Assembly: GCF_004745955.1 (NCBI RefSeq)
Contig: NZ_SRLD01000010.1
Coordinates: 1 to 64,000, forward strand
DNA length: 64,000 nt
Reading direction: 5' to 3'
Origin: Hymenobacter elongatus
GTDB taxonomy: Bacteria; Bacteroidota; Bacteroidia; Cytophagales; Hymenobacteraceae
Shown here piece by piece: positions 26,270 to 36,401 of this stretch. Under the pieces are notes generated by a model, which saw only the letters and a program-made list of their open reading frames with translations, was not told the origin of the DNA and did no database searches. Each line of letters opens with the position of its first letter. The first letter of the stretch is position 1. Made by a program: the position numbers and the translations under genes.

Positions 26270-28765
26270 TCAGGCGGGCAGCGCGACGACAAAGGTAGTG
26301 CCAACACCGGGTTGACTACGCACCGAAATGGTGCCCCCGGCGTTTTCTACGATCTTTTTTATCGTGTAGAGCCCCACGCCCGTGCCCTCTACGTGGCTGT
26401 GCAGGCGCTGAAACAAGCCGAACAGCCGGGCCTGCTGGGCTTCATCCAGCCCCAAGCCATTATCCTGCACTTCGAGGAAGGTGCTAGTCTCAGTACAGTG
26501 GCAGCGCAGCTCTACCACCACCGGCCGGCTCGGGTCGCGATACTTCACGGCGTTACTAAGCAGGTTGTACACGATGCTGCGCAGGTTGCGGGGCGCGAAC
26601 GACAGCGTAGGGCAGCGGGCCACATCCACCACCAGCTGCGGGCTGGCAGCGGTTAGCAGCGGAGCCAGATCGGCGCACACGTCTTCGACGAGGGTTGCCA
26701 TATCCACTGTTTCGGGCGGCTGGGAGTGGGACGCTTGCAGCCGGATAACGTCGGTGAGCTGGGCCAGGGTGAGCTTGAAGCGCTCCACGGCGCTTTGCAT
26801 CATATGCAGCAACGGCTGCACCTCGGTGGCCTGCTGCGCCGTGGCGGGCAGCAGTTCGAGCAAGGCATACACCAAGCCCTCGATATTGGCAATAGGCGTG
26901 CGCAAATCGTGGGAAGCGGTGTAGATAAAATTGTCGAGGTCGGCATTGGTGCGGCTGAGCTGCTCGTTGGCGGCGGTCAGCTCCCGGGCCAGGTCCAGGG
27001 CCTGCTGCTCGCTAGCAGCTACTGCCTGCCGGGCCCGCACCTGTTCGGTCACGTCATGGGCAAACACGCGCACGCCGTCCACGGCTCCGTACTCGTCGCG
27101 GTGAGCCTGATAGGAGAAGGTACAGTAGATTTCTTCCAGCGCGCCCCCGTCCTGCCGGGCCATCATCAAGGGCATTTCCTGGGCTACATACGGCACTCCC
27201 GTCTGGTACACCTGCCCCAGTAAGGCGGGAATAGGCGTGTCGGTCAGCTCGGGCAGGGCCGTGAGCAGGGGTTTGTCCAGCAGCTCCCGACCCGGAAATA
27301 TGTGCTGGTATGCCGGGTTTACTAGTCGGAACACATACTCGGGGCCAGCGAGAATAGCGATGGGAGCGGGGGCCTGCATAAAGAGCTGCTCCAGCTCCAG
27401 CTGTTGGGCGGCGCGCTGCTGACGAGCCAGCACCTGGTCGGTTACGTCGTAGGCAAACACCGAAATGCCGGCGGTCTGGCCGTCTTCCTGGTAGGCCTGG
27501 TAGGTAAAGTTGAAGTAAGAAGTCTTGGCCGGTTGGCCATCGGGCTGCTCCACCACGAAGGGTAATTCATTGCCAAAATGCGTTTCACCCTTCTGAAAAA
27601 CTCCGTCGAGCAGCGCTACTAAGCCCTGCGCCGCCGCCTCGGGTGCGACTTCAGCAATGGTTCGGTTGCGCAGCTCGCGGCCAGGAAACAGCCGCTGGTA
27701 AGCAGGGTTGTAGTACTCAATGCGGTGGCTGGGCTCGCGCAGGAGGGCTATCAGGGCCGAGGTCTGCTCAAACACCTGGTAGAACGCTTCGCGCTCCTGC
27801 ACCTGGTGCCGGGCCGTCGACAAGGCCTCGGTCTGGGCCGCCAGCGCAGCCTGGGTATGTTCCCGCACCCGAATTTCCAGCCCCTGGTTGAGCTGCAGCA
27901 ACTGCTGGCGGGCCAGCACTTGCTCGGTTACGTTGTAGGCAAAAATGAGCACGCCGGCCACGGCCCCCGCGGCGTCGCGGGTGGCTTGGTAGATGAAGTT
28001 GAAGTAGCCCGGATCTAGTCGGCCCGAGTTGGTGCGGTCCAGCAGTGCTGGCACTTCATTGCCGTAGTGCGTCTTACCGGTGCGGTATACCTCGTCCAGC
28101 CAATCGAAAAACGGTTGGCCGGCCAGCTCCGGCGCGGCTTCGCGGTACGGGCGACCCACCATCTCGCGGAAGCCAAACGTCTGCCGGAAAGCATCGTTGG
28201 CCATTTCGATAATGTGGTCGGGGCCGGCAAGGCGGGCAATCATGCCGGGAGCCTCGTCGAAAACGGAAAGCAGACGCTGGCGCTGGCGCAGGGCCTCCGT
28301 CAGGGCGGCCTGTTCATGGGCCTGGCTTTCGCGCAGGTCCTGCTCCACGGCGCTCCGCCCGTGGTCGGCGGTGTCGGTGAAGCTCACAACCAGCAGCGCT
28401 CCACTGCGCTGGGCCGCGATGTGGTAGTAGTTGTCGAGCCCGTCGTGTTGGTAGTTGACATCGTAGCGGCCGGCCTCGCCCGTTTCGAACACGCGGCAGT
28501 AGAAAGCGAAAATGCCAGTTTCTACCGTGTGCGGGAAGTGCGTGAGCAGCGTGCCACCCGGCTCTGCGGGCAGCGTCAGCATGCGTTGGCCGGCCGGGTT
28601 GAGGTAGTCGAAGGCAAAGTCGGTCAGCGTACCGTCCGGTTCGTAGATCGGCCGCCACAGCTGCAGGGCCGTGAGCGAAACATCGAGTACACTTTGCAGC
28701 AGGTCGTTGGCAAGGGGCAAGGGCAGGCGGGCCCCGTTGGTGGGGGCAGTGGAGGAGAACTCCAT
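26270..28765 (-). CDS. Multi-PAS sensor histidine kinase
   Basis: An 831-residue kinase from the ATG at 28765 (MEFSSTAPTNGARLPL). A longer frame to 28918 exists but its extra 51 residues are proline/arginine-rich and unlike any domain. At least four PAS repeats fill residues ~20-560, each with the repeated end motif 'VFAYDVTDQVLARQQ' or a variant. Coiled-coil linkers separate them. The HisKA box is ASHDLRTPIANI (phospho-His619), and the ATPase has NLLSNAVKY, DNGLGLDE and GTGVGLYTIKKIVENAGG. No membrane helices are evident, so it is probably cytoplasmic and senses an internal ligand or redox state through PAS. It pairs with the receiver at 25796. Confidence 0.93.
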   Translation of the reverse strand: MEFSSTAPTNGARLPLPLANDLLQSVLDVSLTALQLWRPIYEPDGTLTDFAFDYLNPAGQRMLTLPAEPGGTLLTHFPHTVETGIFAFYCRVFETGEAGRYDVNYQHDGLDNYYHIAAQRSGALLVVSFTDTADHGRSAVEQDLRESQAHEQAALTEALRQRQRLLSVFDEAPGMIARLAGPDHIIEMANDAFRQTFGFREMVGRPYREAAPELAGQPFFDWLDEVYRTGKTHYGNEVPALLDRTNSGRLDPGYFNFIYQATRDAAGAVAGVLIFAYNVTEQVLARQQLLQLNQGLEIRVREHTQAALAAQTEALSTARHQVQEREAFYQVFEQTSALIALLREPSHRIEYYNPAYQRLFPGRELRNRTIAEVAPEAAAQGLVALLDGVFQKGETHFGNELPFVVEQPDGQPAKTSYFNFTYQAYQEDGQTAGISVFAYDVTDQVLARQQRAAQQLELEQLFMQAPAPIAILAGPEYVFRLVNPAYQHIFPGRELLDKPLLTALPELTDTPIPALLGQVYQTGVPYVAQEMPLMMARQDGGALEEIYCTFSYQAHRDEYGAVDGVRVFAHDVTEQVRARQAVAASEQQALDLARELTAANEQLSRTNADLDNFIYTASHDLRTPIANIEGLVYALLELLPATAQQATEVQPLLHMMQSAVERFKLTLAQLTDVIRLQASHSQPPETVDMATLVEDVCADLAPLLTAASPQLVVDVARCPTLSFAPRNLRSIVYNLLSNAVKYRDPSRPVVVELRCHCTETSTFLEVQDNGLGLDEAQQARLFGLFQRLHSHVEGTGVGLYTIKKIVENAGGTISVRSQPGVGTTFVVALPA

Positions 28766-29282
28766 AGGGTGCGCAACAGGCGCAAAGGGAAAGCGGGGGC
28801 CAGGAAAGCAGCGGCGAAGACTGCGGGCGGGTAAGGACCGACGGCCGCGCTGAGGCGGTGGAGGGGCACCCGGGGGCGGGGTGCGGGCCGGAAGGCTGTC
28901 CAAGCAGGACCGGCACATAGGTATACGGCGTTGGCGCTAAGGTGACTGGAACAGCAGCGGCAGGAAAGAAATAAACGTGCCTGTAGCAGTGGTGGCCGCA
29001 GTTTTGGGTGTTTCTGGAAGCTGGTTTAATTAAGTTTACTTGAGCTGCCGAATGCTGTAGAGCTGCAGCAGTGTGCGGCTGCTCACAAGCAAACCGTTCA
29101 CCGACGAGACGCGAAATGATGCGCCGCTACGGCAGGCTTCCCCTTATTAGTACCGCGCTTATGTTGTTGCCGGAAACGCAGAGACGTACCCCACATAGCT
29201 GCTTGCGCGTCAGGCGGCATCCCGACCGGGATGCCGCCTGACGCGCAAGCAGCTATGTGGGGTACGGTTTCTACTGCTTATT
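28766..29282. other. Intergenic region holding a long palindrome
   Basis: About 515 bp from the kinase start to the end of the permease/peptidase gene. The kinase-proximal part is an upstream extension of the kinase frame with no clear coding character. The only recognised structure is the 80-bp palindrome at 29186-29265. Confidence 0.4.
29186..29265. repeat. 80-bp near-perfect palindrome
   Basis: The left arm (29186-29224, beginning GTACCCCACATAGCTGCTTG) and the right arm (29227-29265) are perfect complements over 39 bp, leaving only a 2-nt centre (AC). It lies 18 bp past the stop codon of the minus-strand permease/peptidase gene. No U-tract follows, so termination would rely on the stem alone. 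Such long perfect arms are unstable in DNA replication and imply a recent or actively maintained element. Confidence 0.85.
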
Positions 29283-32200
29283 CTACTCTGCAAGCAAGGC
29301 CGTAGCCGGGCTGCCAGCGCGGCCGATGACTACCGCTTCCTTGGTGTTGTCCTCCGGCCGCCGGTCTATCAGCAGCAGATCGGGGTCGATAGTGGCCTTG
29401 GTGGGCGCTGCCGACACGAGGAGCTGCAAGGTTTTCTGGTGGCTATCGAGGCGCACGCGCTGCCGGTGCAGCACCTTGTTGCGGGCTCCGTAGAGTGCCA
29501 CATCAATGTAGTCGTGCAGCGGCGCTTCCGTTTCCTTGCCCGTGGCATCGGCGTAGCGCTTGTGGGCTTCCACCTGCAGAAATACCTTGTAGCCACCATC
29601 GGGCAGGCGCTTGTAGGCCACTTCCCGCACCTGATTATCATAGAGCGTGATGCGCTTGAGTTGGTCGGCCACGAAGTAGTGCAGCGAATCGGGCGTGGCC
29701 CGCAGCAGGTAGCCGTAAAGGTCGTCGGAGGTGGGGTAGGGGGCCGGGCGGCCTTCGTAGTCGCGCATAAATTGGGCCAGCGCACCGTGCAGGCGGGTTT
29801 CGCCCAGGTAGCCGCGCAGCGAGTACAGGGCCAGGGAGCCTTTGGCGTAGTGAATGTGCGGCTGGTCTTCGTTGTAGAGCAGGGGCAGCTCGCGCACCTT
29901 CTCACTGGCCCGGCCGCGCAGGTAGTAGTCGAGGGCGTAGCGCCGCAGCATCAGCACCCGCGCCGGGCCGTAGAGTCGTTCCAGCATCAGGGTCGAGAGG
30001 TATTCCGAGACAGATTCTGACATAAACGTGGCTCCCTGTACGGCCGCGCCGGTTACCTGGTGGCCCCACCATTGGTGGGCCATTTCGTGAGCTACCACCC
30101 GGTAGGTGCGGTCTACGTCCTTATCGTCGGGGCTGGTCTGGGCGATGAAGCCGAGGCCTTCGGAATACGGCATGGTGCCCGGAAAGGCCTGGGCTACTTT
30201 CTGGTAGCGCGGAAACTCGATGATGCGGGCCTGCTGCTGGGGGTAGGCCCCGAACTGCTGGCCGTAGTAAGCCAGCGACGCGCGCATGGAGCGCATCATG
30301 CGGTCGAGGTTGTAGGGGTGGGCGGGGTGGTAGTAGATTTCCAGGTCGACGCCATTTAGCTTTTCGCGGCGCACCTGATACCTGGCCGAGGTGATGGAAT
30401 AGAAGTTAAGAACCGGCGCGGCCAGGCGGTAGTGGAAGTAGCGGCGACCGTTCTGCTGCCATTCTTTCAGCATAGTGCCGGGGGCCACGGCAATCTGGTC
30501 GGGGCTGGTGCTCACCGTGGCCTCGAAGCGCAGCCGGTCGGCGTCGGTCGAAATGTAGGTATTCGCGTAGGCCGCCGAGTCGCTCTGCGGGGCCAAGCGG
30601 GGCCGCTCGGCCAGGCCAAACCTGGCGCGGTCGGTGGCGTTTTCCAGTTCCAGTATCCGGGTGTAGCCGATGGTAGGCGCCAGGTCGAAGTTGTTGAGGA
30701 AGGTGCCGTTGCCGTTAATCAGGGGCCGGGACACCTTGTTTTCGAAGCCCCGGGCGCGGTAGTGGGCCGAGTAGCTCAGCACCAGCGAGTCGCCGGGGGC
30801 CAGGGCGGGCTGCAGGGCGAAGCTGCGGAAGCGCAGGCGCTCATCGTTGAGCACGGGCCGGGCGCCGGGGATGCTGAACTGGAAGTCTTCGAGGTAGCTG
30901 CCGTAGGACAGGCGCAGCGTGTCGAGCGGGCGGCTGGTTTTGTTGGTGAGCGTCAGCCGGCCTTGCACCTTTGCGGCGCGGGCTTCGGGGGTGAGGTCCA
31001 CTTGCAGGCTCACAGCCGTCACGCGGGGCTGGGGGGCCCGCTCGAAGCGCTTGTACTGCTTTTCGTAGTCGGCCTGTACCTGTTGCTCGCCGGCCGCCGT
31101 GGCGTAGTCGTTGCGCACGTTGGTATTGTAGTGAATCCAGCCGCCCAGGCCTAGCCAGGTTAGCAGGCCGGTGGCGGCCACCGCCCGCAGCGCCGGGGTG
31201 AACGACTGGCGCAATTGCACTGCGCTGAAAGCCCCACCCACGGCCCGGCCCCGCACCCAGAGCCCGGCCGTGAGAGCCGCCAGCAACATCGTAAAGGCAG
31301 CCCAGTACAGCTTAAACCACACGATGCTTTCCGCGAAAGGCCCGAAGCCGTTCATGTCGGAGTAGGTGAAAGCGGGGGTGTCGGCGAAGCGCAGCAGGTT
31401 GTTGTTCCAGTCCAGGGCCGCCCCGCTGATGCTTTGGAACAGGATGATGGCCACCGTCAGGCCATAGGCCAGGAACTTGTTGCGCAGCAGCACGTGCAGA
31501 AACACCGTGCCCACGGCCACCATCACGTAGCGGGTGAACTCAATGCCAAACACGGCCTTGCCGTACAGGCTCCACTCAAAGTTGGTGTAGCCCTGCAGCG
31601 CCTGGGCCGCCACGCACACCAGCACGCCCACGCTCGTGAGCAAGGCGGCAACGGCCACCAGGGTCAGCATCTTGGCCGTGTAGGGCACCCAGGAAGGACG
31701 CGGCGACGCATCCAGGATGCCGTCGAGGCGGGCGTCCTGCTCTTTCCACACCAGCACCCCGCCGTAGTACACCAGCACGGCTATCACAAACAGCCCGTAG
31801 GTGCCATTAATCAGGTCGAGCATGGTGTAGGTGACCGGGTAGAAATGGCCGCCTTCCCGCTCCGAGGCCGTGGCCGCGATGCTGAGTAGGTTGATGACCC
31901 CCAGCCCGAGCAGAATCCAGAACGGCACGCTCTTCAGAATGCCGAGCAAATCCAGGCGGGCCTGCTGGGCCAGCTGCACCAGCGCCGCGCCGCGGTCGTG
32001 CCGGGGCTGCGTCCGGGGCTGGGGGGTGGGAGCCGAAGGCCGGGCTGCCGTCGGGGCGTCCGCCAGCCGGCGCTTTTTGGCTTTGCCGGTCGAGGTCGTG
32101 AACGAAAAGACGCCGTGCGTGAGGCCCATCAGAGCGCCGGCAATGCCCAGCCACACCAGGCGGTTGGTCAGCAGCGGCCCGGCGAAGGCCAGCACCTCGG

Positions 32201-32882
32201 TGTTTTTCTCGGCTACCGTCCAGTACTTGGTCAGGGCGTTGAGGGTGCGCAGGCCAAAGGGGTCGAGCAGCAGCACGGAGGCCGGCGCTTCCAGGTTGGA
32301 AGTCAGCAGGCCCACCAGCAGGAAGCCCACCATGAGCCCCAGCGCCGCGATAAAGGCGTACACCGTGTTGCGCGTGAGCACCGTGAGGCAGTAGATGATG
32401 GCCCCGGCCAGGACGACGTTGGGCACGATAAAGAAGCCCAGGGCCTGCACATACGGCGCCAGTTGAAACGCGCCCACCCGGGCCGGCTCGTTGAGCACCG
32501 CGCCCAGGGCAATGGCCAGCAGCACGCCCAGCAGCGCGAGCACGGCCACCAGCAGGCCGCCGGCGAAGCGCCCCCAGAGGTAGCCGGCTTTTTCGAGCGG
32601 CGCGGCGTACAGCACCTGCGCGTAGCCCGAGCCGGAGTCGCGGGTGGCGGTGCTGGCCATGATGGCCGTGATAAAGAGCAGGCACAGCATGGTCATGGCC
32701 CCGGCCCGGTTCAGGATGGCAAATGGGGCGTTGACGTGCAGGTTGCGCAGGTCCTGGCCTATCTGCAGGTTGGGCCAGAGCATGGCCAGAAACGTCAGCC
32801 CGAAGGTGACGGCGAAGAAGATGTAGGTGAGCGGCTGCTTGCGCCAGGTGGCCAGCTCGAAGCGGAGGAAGGCAGTGAACAT
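29283..32882 (-). CDS. ABC-2 type permease fused to M1 aminopeptidase domain
   Basis: A 1199-residue membrane protein. The first ~570 residues form two ABC-2-type blocks of membrane helices (ELATWRKQPLTYIFFAVTFG at the start; a second block after a basic linker at about 275-310 and a second start near LLGILKSVPFWILLGLGVIN). The C-terminal half is an extracytoplasmic M1-type metallopeptidase: VVAHEMAHQWWGH with His932, Glu933 and His936, and the next glutamate in MSESVSEY. The gap to that glutamate is 19 residues rather than the usual 18. This architecture occurs in Bacteroidota. It starts 13 bp after the stop of the ABC ATPase gene, so the two form a transporter. The substrate is unknown; peptide processing linked to transport is inferred. 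Confidence 0.92.
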   Translation of the reverse strand: MFTAFLRFELATWRKQPLTYIFFAVTFGLTFLAMLWPNLQIGQDLRNLHVNAPFAILNRAGAMTMLCLLFITAIMASTATRDSGSGYAQVLYAAPLEKAGYLWGRFAGGLLVAVLALLGVLLAIALGAVLNEPARVGAFQLAPYVQALGFFIVPNVVLAGAIIYCLTVLTRNTVYAFIAALGLMVGFLLVGLLTSNLEAPASVLLLDPFGLRTLNALTKYWTVAEKNTEVLAFAGPLLTNRLVWLGIAGALMGLTHGVFSFTTSTGKAKKRRLADAPTAARPSAPTPQPRTQPRHDRGAALVQLAQQARLDLLGILKSVPFWILLGLGVINLLSIAATASEREGGHFYPVTYTMLDLINGTYGLFVIAVLVYYGGVLVWKEQDARLDGILDASPRPSWVPYTAKMLTLVAVAALLTSVGVLVCVAAQALQGYTNFEWSLYGKAVFGIEFTRYVMVAVGTVFLHVLLRNKFLAYGLTVAIILFQSISGAALDWNNNLLRFADTPAFTYSDMNGFGPFAESIVWFKLYWAAFTMLLAALTAGLWVRGRAVGGAFSAVQLRQSFTPALRAVAATGLLTWLGLGGWIHYNTNVRNDYATAAGEQQVQADYEKQYKRFERAPQPRVTAVSLQVDLTPEARAAKVQGRLTLTNKTSRPLDTLRLSYGSYLEDFQFSIPGARPVLNDERLRFRSFALQPALAPGDSLVLSYSAHYRARGFENKVSRPLINGNGTFLNNFDLAPTIGYTRILELENATDRARFGLAERPRLAPQSDSAAYANTYISTDADRLRFEATVSTSPDQIAVAPGTMLKEWQQNGRRYFHYRLAAPVLNFYSITSARYQVRREKLNGVDLEIYYHPAHPYNLDRMMRSMRASLAYYGQQFGAYPQQQARIIEFPRYQKVAQAFPGTMPYSEGLGFIAQTSPDDKDVDRTYRVVAHEMAHQWWGHQVTGAAVQGATFMSESVSEYLSTLMLERLYGPARVLMLRRYALDYYLRGRASEKVRELPLLYNEDQPHIHYAKGSLALYSLRGYLGETRLHGALAQFMRDYEGRPAPYPTSDDLYGYLLRATPDSLHYFVADQLKRITLYDNQVREVAYKRLPDGGYKVFLQVEAHKRYADATGKETEAPLHDYIDVALYGARNKVLHRQRVRLDSHQKTLQLLVSAAPTKATIDPDLLLIDRRPEDNTKEAVVIGRAGSPATALLAE

Positions 32883-32894
32883 GAGCGGGCGGGC

Positions 32895-33797
<903 letters not shown>

Positions 33798-33823
33798 GCG
33801 GGTCGGGGGTGAAGGGGTGGTGT

Positions 33824-33839
33824 CGTGGCAGCTGCCACG
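33824..33839. promoter_or_regulatory. 16-bp perfect palindrome upstream of the ABC ATPase gene
   Basis: CGTGGCAGCTGCCACG is a perfect palindrome 27 bp before the ATPase start, in a position suitable for an operator. No regulator gene is adjacent. Confidence 0.35.
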
Positions 33840-33849
33840 CGGTTTGGTA

Positions 33850-33905
33850 GGACAAACATCCATCAGGCCGCGCGGCAATGAAAGGCAGAATGAGTAAGTG
33901 GTAGC
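33850..33905. repeat. Imperfect direct repeat, copy 1 (upstream of ABC ATPase gene)
   Basis: ACAAACATCCA, a ~20-bp variable stretch, then TGAAAGGCAGAATGAGTAAG. The same order and spacing recurs at 35348-35402. Both copies lie upstream of minus-strand genes and each ends in CAAAC, read GTTTG on the minus strand. The rest of 33798-34241 shows no gene; a 48-codon minus-strand frame near 34060-34200 has no start codon. Confidence 0.5.
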
Positions 33906-34241
33906 CGCCAGCTAGAATTCGGTCGGCTTGGCTTAGGCTGACCTCGGCCCCGGGCAAGGCCAAGTCGTCTTGGCGTGGTTCTGAGGATGGGGAATAGTCG
34001 TGCGAGCTTCCTGATTAGCGGCTAGAGCGAGCTGACGGCACGACGGCTCCAACTGCACTGTTTGGACTGCTGCCCGACTACTGTCCGAAACACTTTCCCG
34101 CAAGACAACTCGGGCCGATGGCGGCCTCGTTGAGCTCGCACTTCTCCTTCAACGGGTCAAGGGCAGTGCTCTCACAGAAGCTGTCTTTCAAGCCGCCGCC
34201 GCCGCTCGGCCGGGGCCTGATAAGTCACAGCTTAGCAGAGG

Positions 34242-35285
34242 CTAATGGGCTAAAAAGCGTCTAATCTCCGCTGCATATAACTCCGGCTGCTCCGCAAAAA
34301 TCTGATGGCCTGAATTAGGTATTAACGTCAGCTTACTGTTGCTGAACAAATCCAGATATTCTTTCGTGTAGCCCCAGGAAATGTAATCGCACTGGCCTTT
34401 CATGACCAAAACGGGAATTTTATTGTCTTTCAACTTGATTCTTGGGTCTTTTAAATCACCGTAGCTGACGCTCGTATTTAAATTGCAATAACCGCCTGCA
34501 CCCCCTTCTTCTTTCAAGGCACGGGTGCTATCGCAAACAAGACCTTTCGTAAACACAAAGGCCATCTTGGTTAAGTAGCCATCGGCTTCTTTATCCGAAG
34601 CAAGTTTTACCCCAAAAAACCTTGCCCACATGCCGATGGAAACATACCGTGGATTAAGAACGATGGGCAGCACCTTGGCATTAGGGCTATAAGGCTCTTT
34701 TAAACCCAGACTGTCGGGTGCTTTCACTTTTTCCAAGGCTTCATTCACTGGCTTAATCGAGCCCGGACACGTGAAAACTATTTTATCTACTTTGGAGGGG
34801 TTGTCAGCGGCATACAATACTGCCAATGCACCACCCCAGGATTGTCCAACCAGAATCACCTTTTCGACCCCCAACACCTTGATAATTTCTTCCAGGTCCT
34901 GTTGATGCCGGACGGCGGTGTATTCCTTCACTTTGTCCAGTCTTTCCGAAAGGCCGCATCCTACTTGGTCATACAAATACACATCGTACCCGAAGGCCGA
35001 AAGTGCCCCCAGCGTTTCAATGTTTTTAGTATACACGTATCCTCCCGGACCACCGTGCAAATAGATAATGGGGTACGGTTTTTTAACACCTTGGCCTGCA
35101 AGGTGTGTGTAGGCAATTTTTGAACCCGTCGGTAGTTCCCAATAGCGAGTGGTTGCACGGGGCTGAATAGCCGGCATAGCCAACTTTGTCGGAATACACC
35201 CTTTAAATATGAAAATTGTAATAAATGCAAAGAACGTCCATTTTGTAAATCTCAGGGCCTTTTTTTTCATCGTCATGTTCTTCAT
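34242..35285 (-). CDS. Membrane-anchored alpha/beta hydrolase (proline iminopeptidase-like)
   Basis: A 347-residue hydrolase. The N-terminus is basic and then hydrophobic (FTKWTFFAFITIFIFKGC), an uncleaved anchor or lipoprotein signal with cysteine at about residue 30. The catalytic set is complete: oxyanion motif YLHGGPGGYV, nucleophile elbow VGQSWGGALAV, aspartate in KGQCDYISW and histidine in NSGHQIF. HGGPGG with GQSWGG points to the S33 prolyl aminopeptidase group. Base composition is clearly richer in A+T than the flanking genes, a hint of transfer. Its upstream region repeats sequence from before the ABC ATPase gene. Other starts at codons 4 and 6 are possible. Natural substrate unknown. 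Confidence 0.88.
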   Translation of the reverse strand: MKNMTMKKKALRFTKWTFFAFITIFIFKGCIPTKLAMPAIQPRATTRYWELPTGSKIAYTHLAGQGVKKPYPIIYLHGGPGGYVYTKNIETLGALSAFGYDVYLYDQVGCGLSERLDKVKEYTAVRHQQDLEEIIKVLGVEKVILVGQSWGGALAVLYAADNPSKVDKIVFTCPGSIKPVNEALEKVKAPDSLGLKEPYSPNAKVLPIVLNPRYVSIGMWARFFGVKLASDKEADGYLTKMAFVFTKGLVCDSTRALKEEGGAGGYCNLNTSVSYGDLKDPRIKLKDNKIPVLVMKGQCDYISWGYTKEYLDLFSNSKLTLIPNSGHQIFAEQPELYAAEIRRFLAH

Positions 35286-35347
35286 TTTTACCGGTAAGGG
35301 TTGTAAAGGCTACTGTGAAACATAGCAGCCAATGGCGCTTTACTGGA

Positions 35348-35402
35348 ACAAACGTCCACCTATTCTCCCGCTCCTGAAAGGCACAATGAGTAAGTGGTCA
35401 GC
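35348..35402. repeat. Imperfect direct repeat, copy 2 (upstream of the hydrolase gene)
   Basis: ACAAACGTCCA, then a ~20-bp spacer, then TGAAAGGCACAATGAGTAAG, matching 33850-33905 with a few changes. The two copies bracket the AT-richer hydrolase gene. Confidence 0.5.
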
Positions 35403-35501
35403 CCCGGCGAGTATCCGGTAAGCTTGACTTAGAGCTTCATGGCAAGACAACTGGCGGTCCGGCATTTGGCTTCGGGCGGCAGTGGCCGAATGTGCCGAAA
35501 G

Positions 35502-36242
35502 TCACGCCCCAAACCGTTTCATCAGCTCGTCCTTTTTGCGGCGCGACACTTCGATAATAGAGTCGTCGGTGAGCTGCACGTAGCCGCCGCTGCCTTTGAT
35601 GTAGCGCTTCACGTGGGCCGCATTGATGAGGTGGGACTGGTGAATGCGGATGAAGCCGTAGTCGCTGAACAGCTCCTCGTATTCCTTCAGCGTGCGGCTG
35701 ACCAGTATTTTCTCCTTGCCTTCGAGCACGAACAGGGTGTAGTTGTCGTCGGCCTGGCAGCGCACCACGCGGGCTACTTCCACCACCTCGAAGCCCTGCA
35801 TGGTGGGCAGCACTACTTTGCCGGCCGGCCCGTTGCGCTCCCGCAGGTTGTCGTAAAACGTGGTCAGCTGAGCCGCCACGGGTGCTTTCTGGCGCTGAGC
35901 TTTGGCCACGGCTTCGCGCAGCTCGGCTACGCCCACGGGCTTGAGCAGGTAGTCGAGGGCGCAGAACTTAATGGCCCGCAGGGCGTAGCGGTCGTGGGCC
36001 GTGGTGAAGATGATGTCGAAGGGTACATTGCCCAGCGCGTCGAGCAAGTCAAACCCCGAACCCAGGGGCATTTCCACGTCCAGAAACAGCAGATCGGGCG
36101 TTTGCTCGCGCAGCAGCAGCACGCCCTGCTCAGCCGACGTGGCCTGGCCCACCACCGTTACATCGGGGCAATAATGCCCCAGCAGGGCCCGCAGCGCCTC
36201 CCGGCTGTTGGTTTCATCATCGATAAGTATGGTGCGAATCAC
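35502..36242 (-). CDS. LytTR-family response regulator
   Basis: A 246-residue regulator with a receiver domain (acidic pair Asp8/Asp9 in ILIDDE, phosphoacceptor Asp55 in LLFLDVEMPLG, lysine in LLKPVGVAEL) and a C-terminal LytTR DNA-binding domain (about residues 145-246) with the typical IRIHQSHLINAAHVKRY and GGYVQLTDDSIIEVSRRKKD stretches. LytTR proteins bind direct repeats upstream of target promoters. Its partner is the LytS-like kinase encoded just upstream on the same strand, 159 bp away. Target genes are not evident from the window. Confidence 0.95.
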   Translation of the reverse strand: MIRTILIDDETNSREALRALLGHYCPDVTVVGQATSAEQGVLLLREQTPDLLFLDVEMPLGSGFDLLDALGNVPFDIIFTTAHDRYALRAIKFCALDYLLKPVGVAELREAVAKAQRQKAPVAAQLTTFYDNLRERNGPAGKVVLPTMQGFEVVEVARVVRCQADDNYTLFVLEGKEKILVSRTLKEYEELFSDYGFIRIHQSHLINAAHVKRYIKGSGGYVQLTDDSIIEVSRRKKDELMKRFGA

Positions 36243-36284
36243 GGGTACGGCCTGGGGCTAAGCGGATAGGGAGAAGGTTGCTCG

Positions 36285-36321
36285 TGTTGTCATTCTGAGC
36301 CTGCGAAGTGCTTCTGCCGCA
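36285..36321. repeat. Half copy of the REP-like repeat
   Basis: TCATTCTGAGCCTGCGAAGTGCTTCTGC resembles one arm of the TCATGCTGAGC elements at 2953 and 10589, with no facing arm. It lies between the kinase and regulator genes. Confidence 0.4.
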
Positions 36322-36401
36322 ATGGTAGGGAATAAACGGCGGCGCAGCGAAGATAAAATAGCACGTGCAACTGGGTTTCTGCCGACTTTCCTGTCAGCTT
36401 C

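Noticed and set aside
34060-34200. Minus-strand 48-codon frame with spaced cysteines (KCELNEAAIGPSCLAGKCFG)
   Set aside because: It has no start codon, an in-frame stop just upstream, and no recognisable family; at most a gene remnant.
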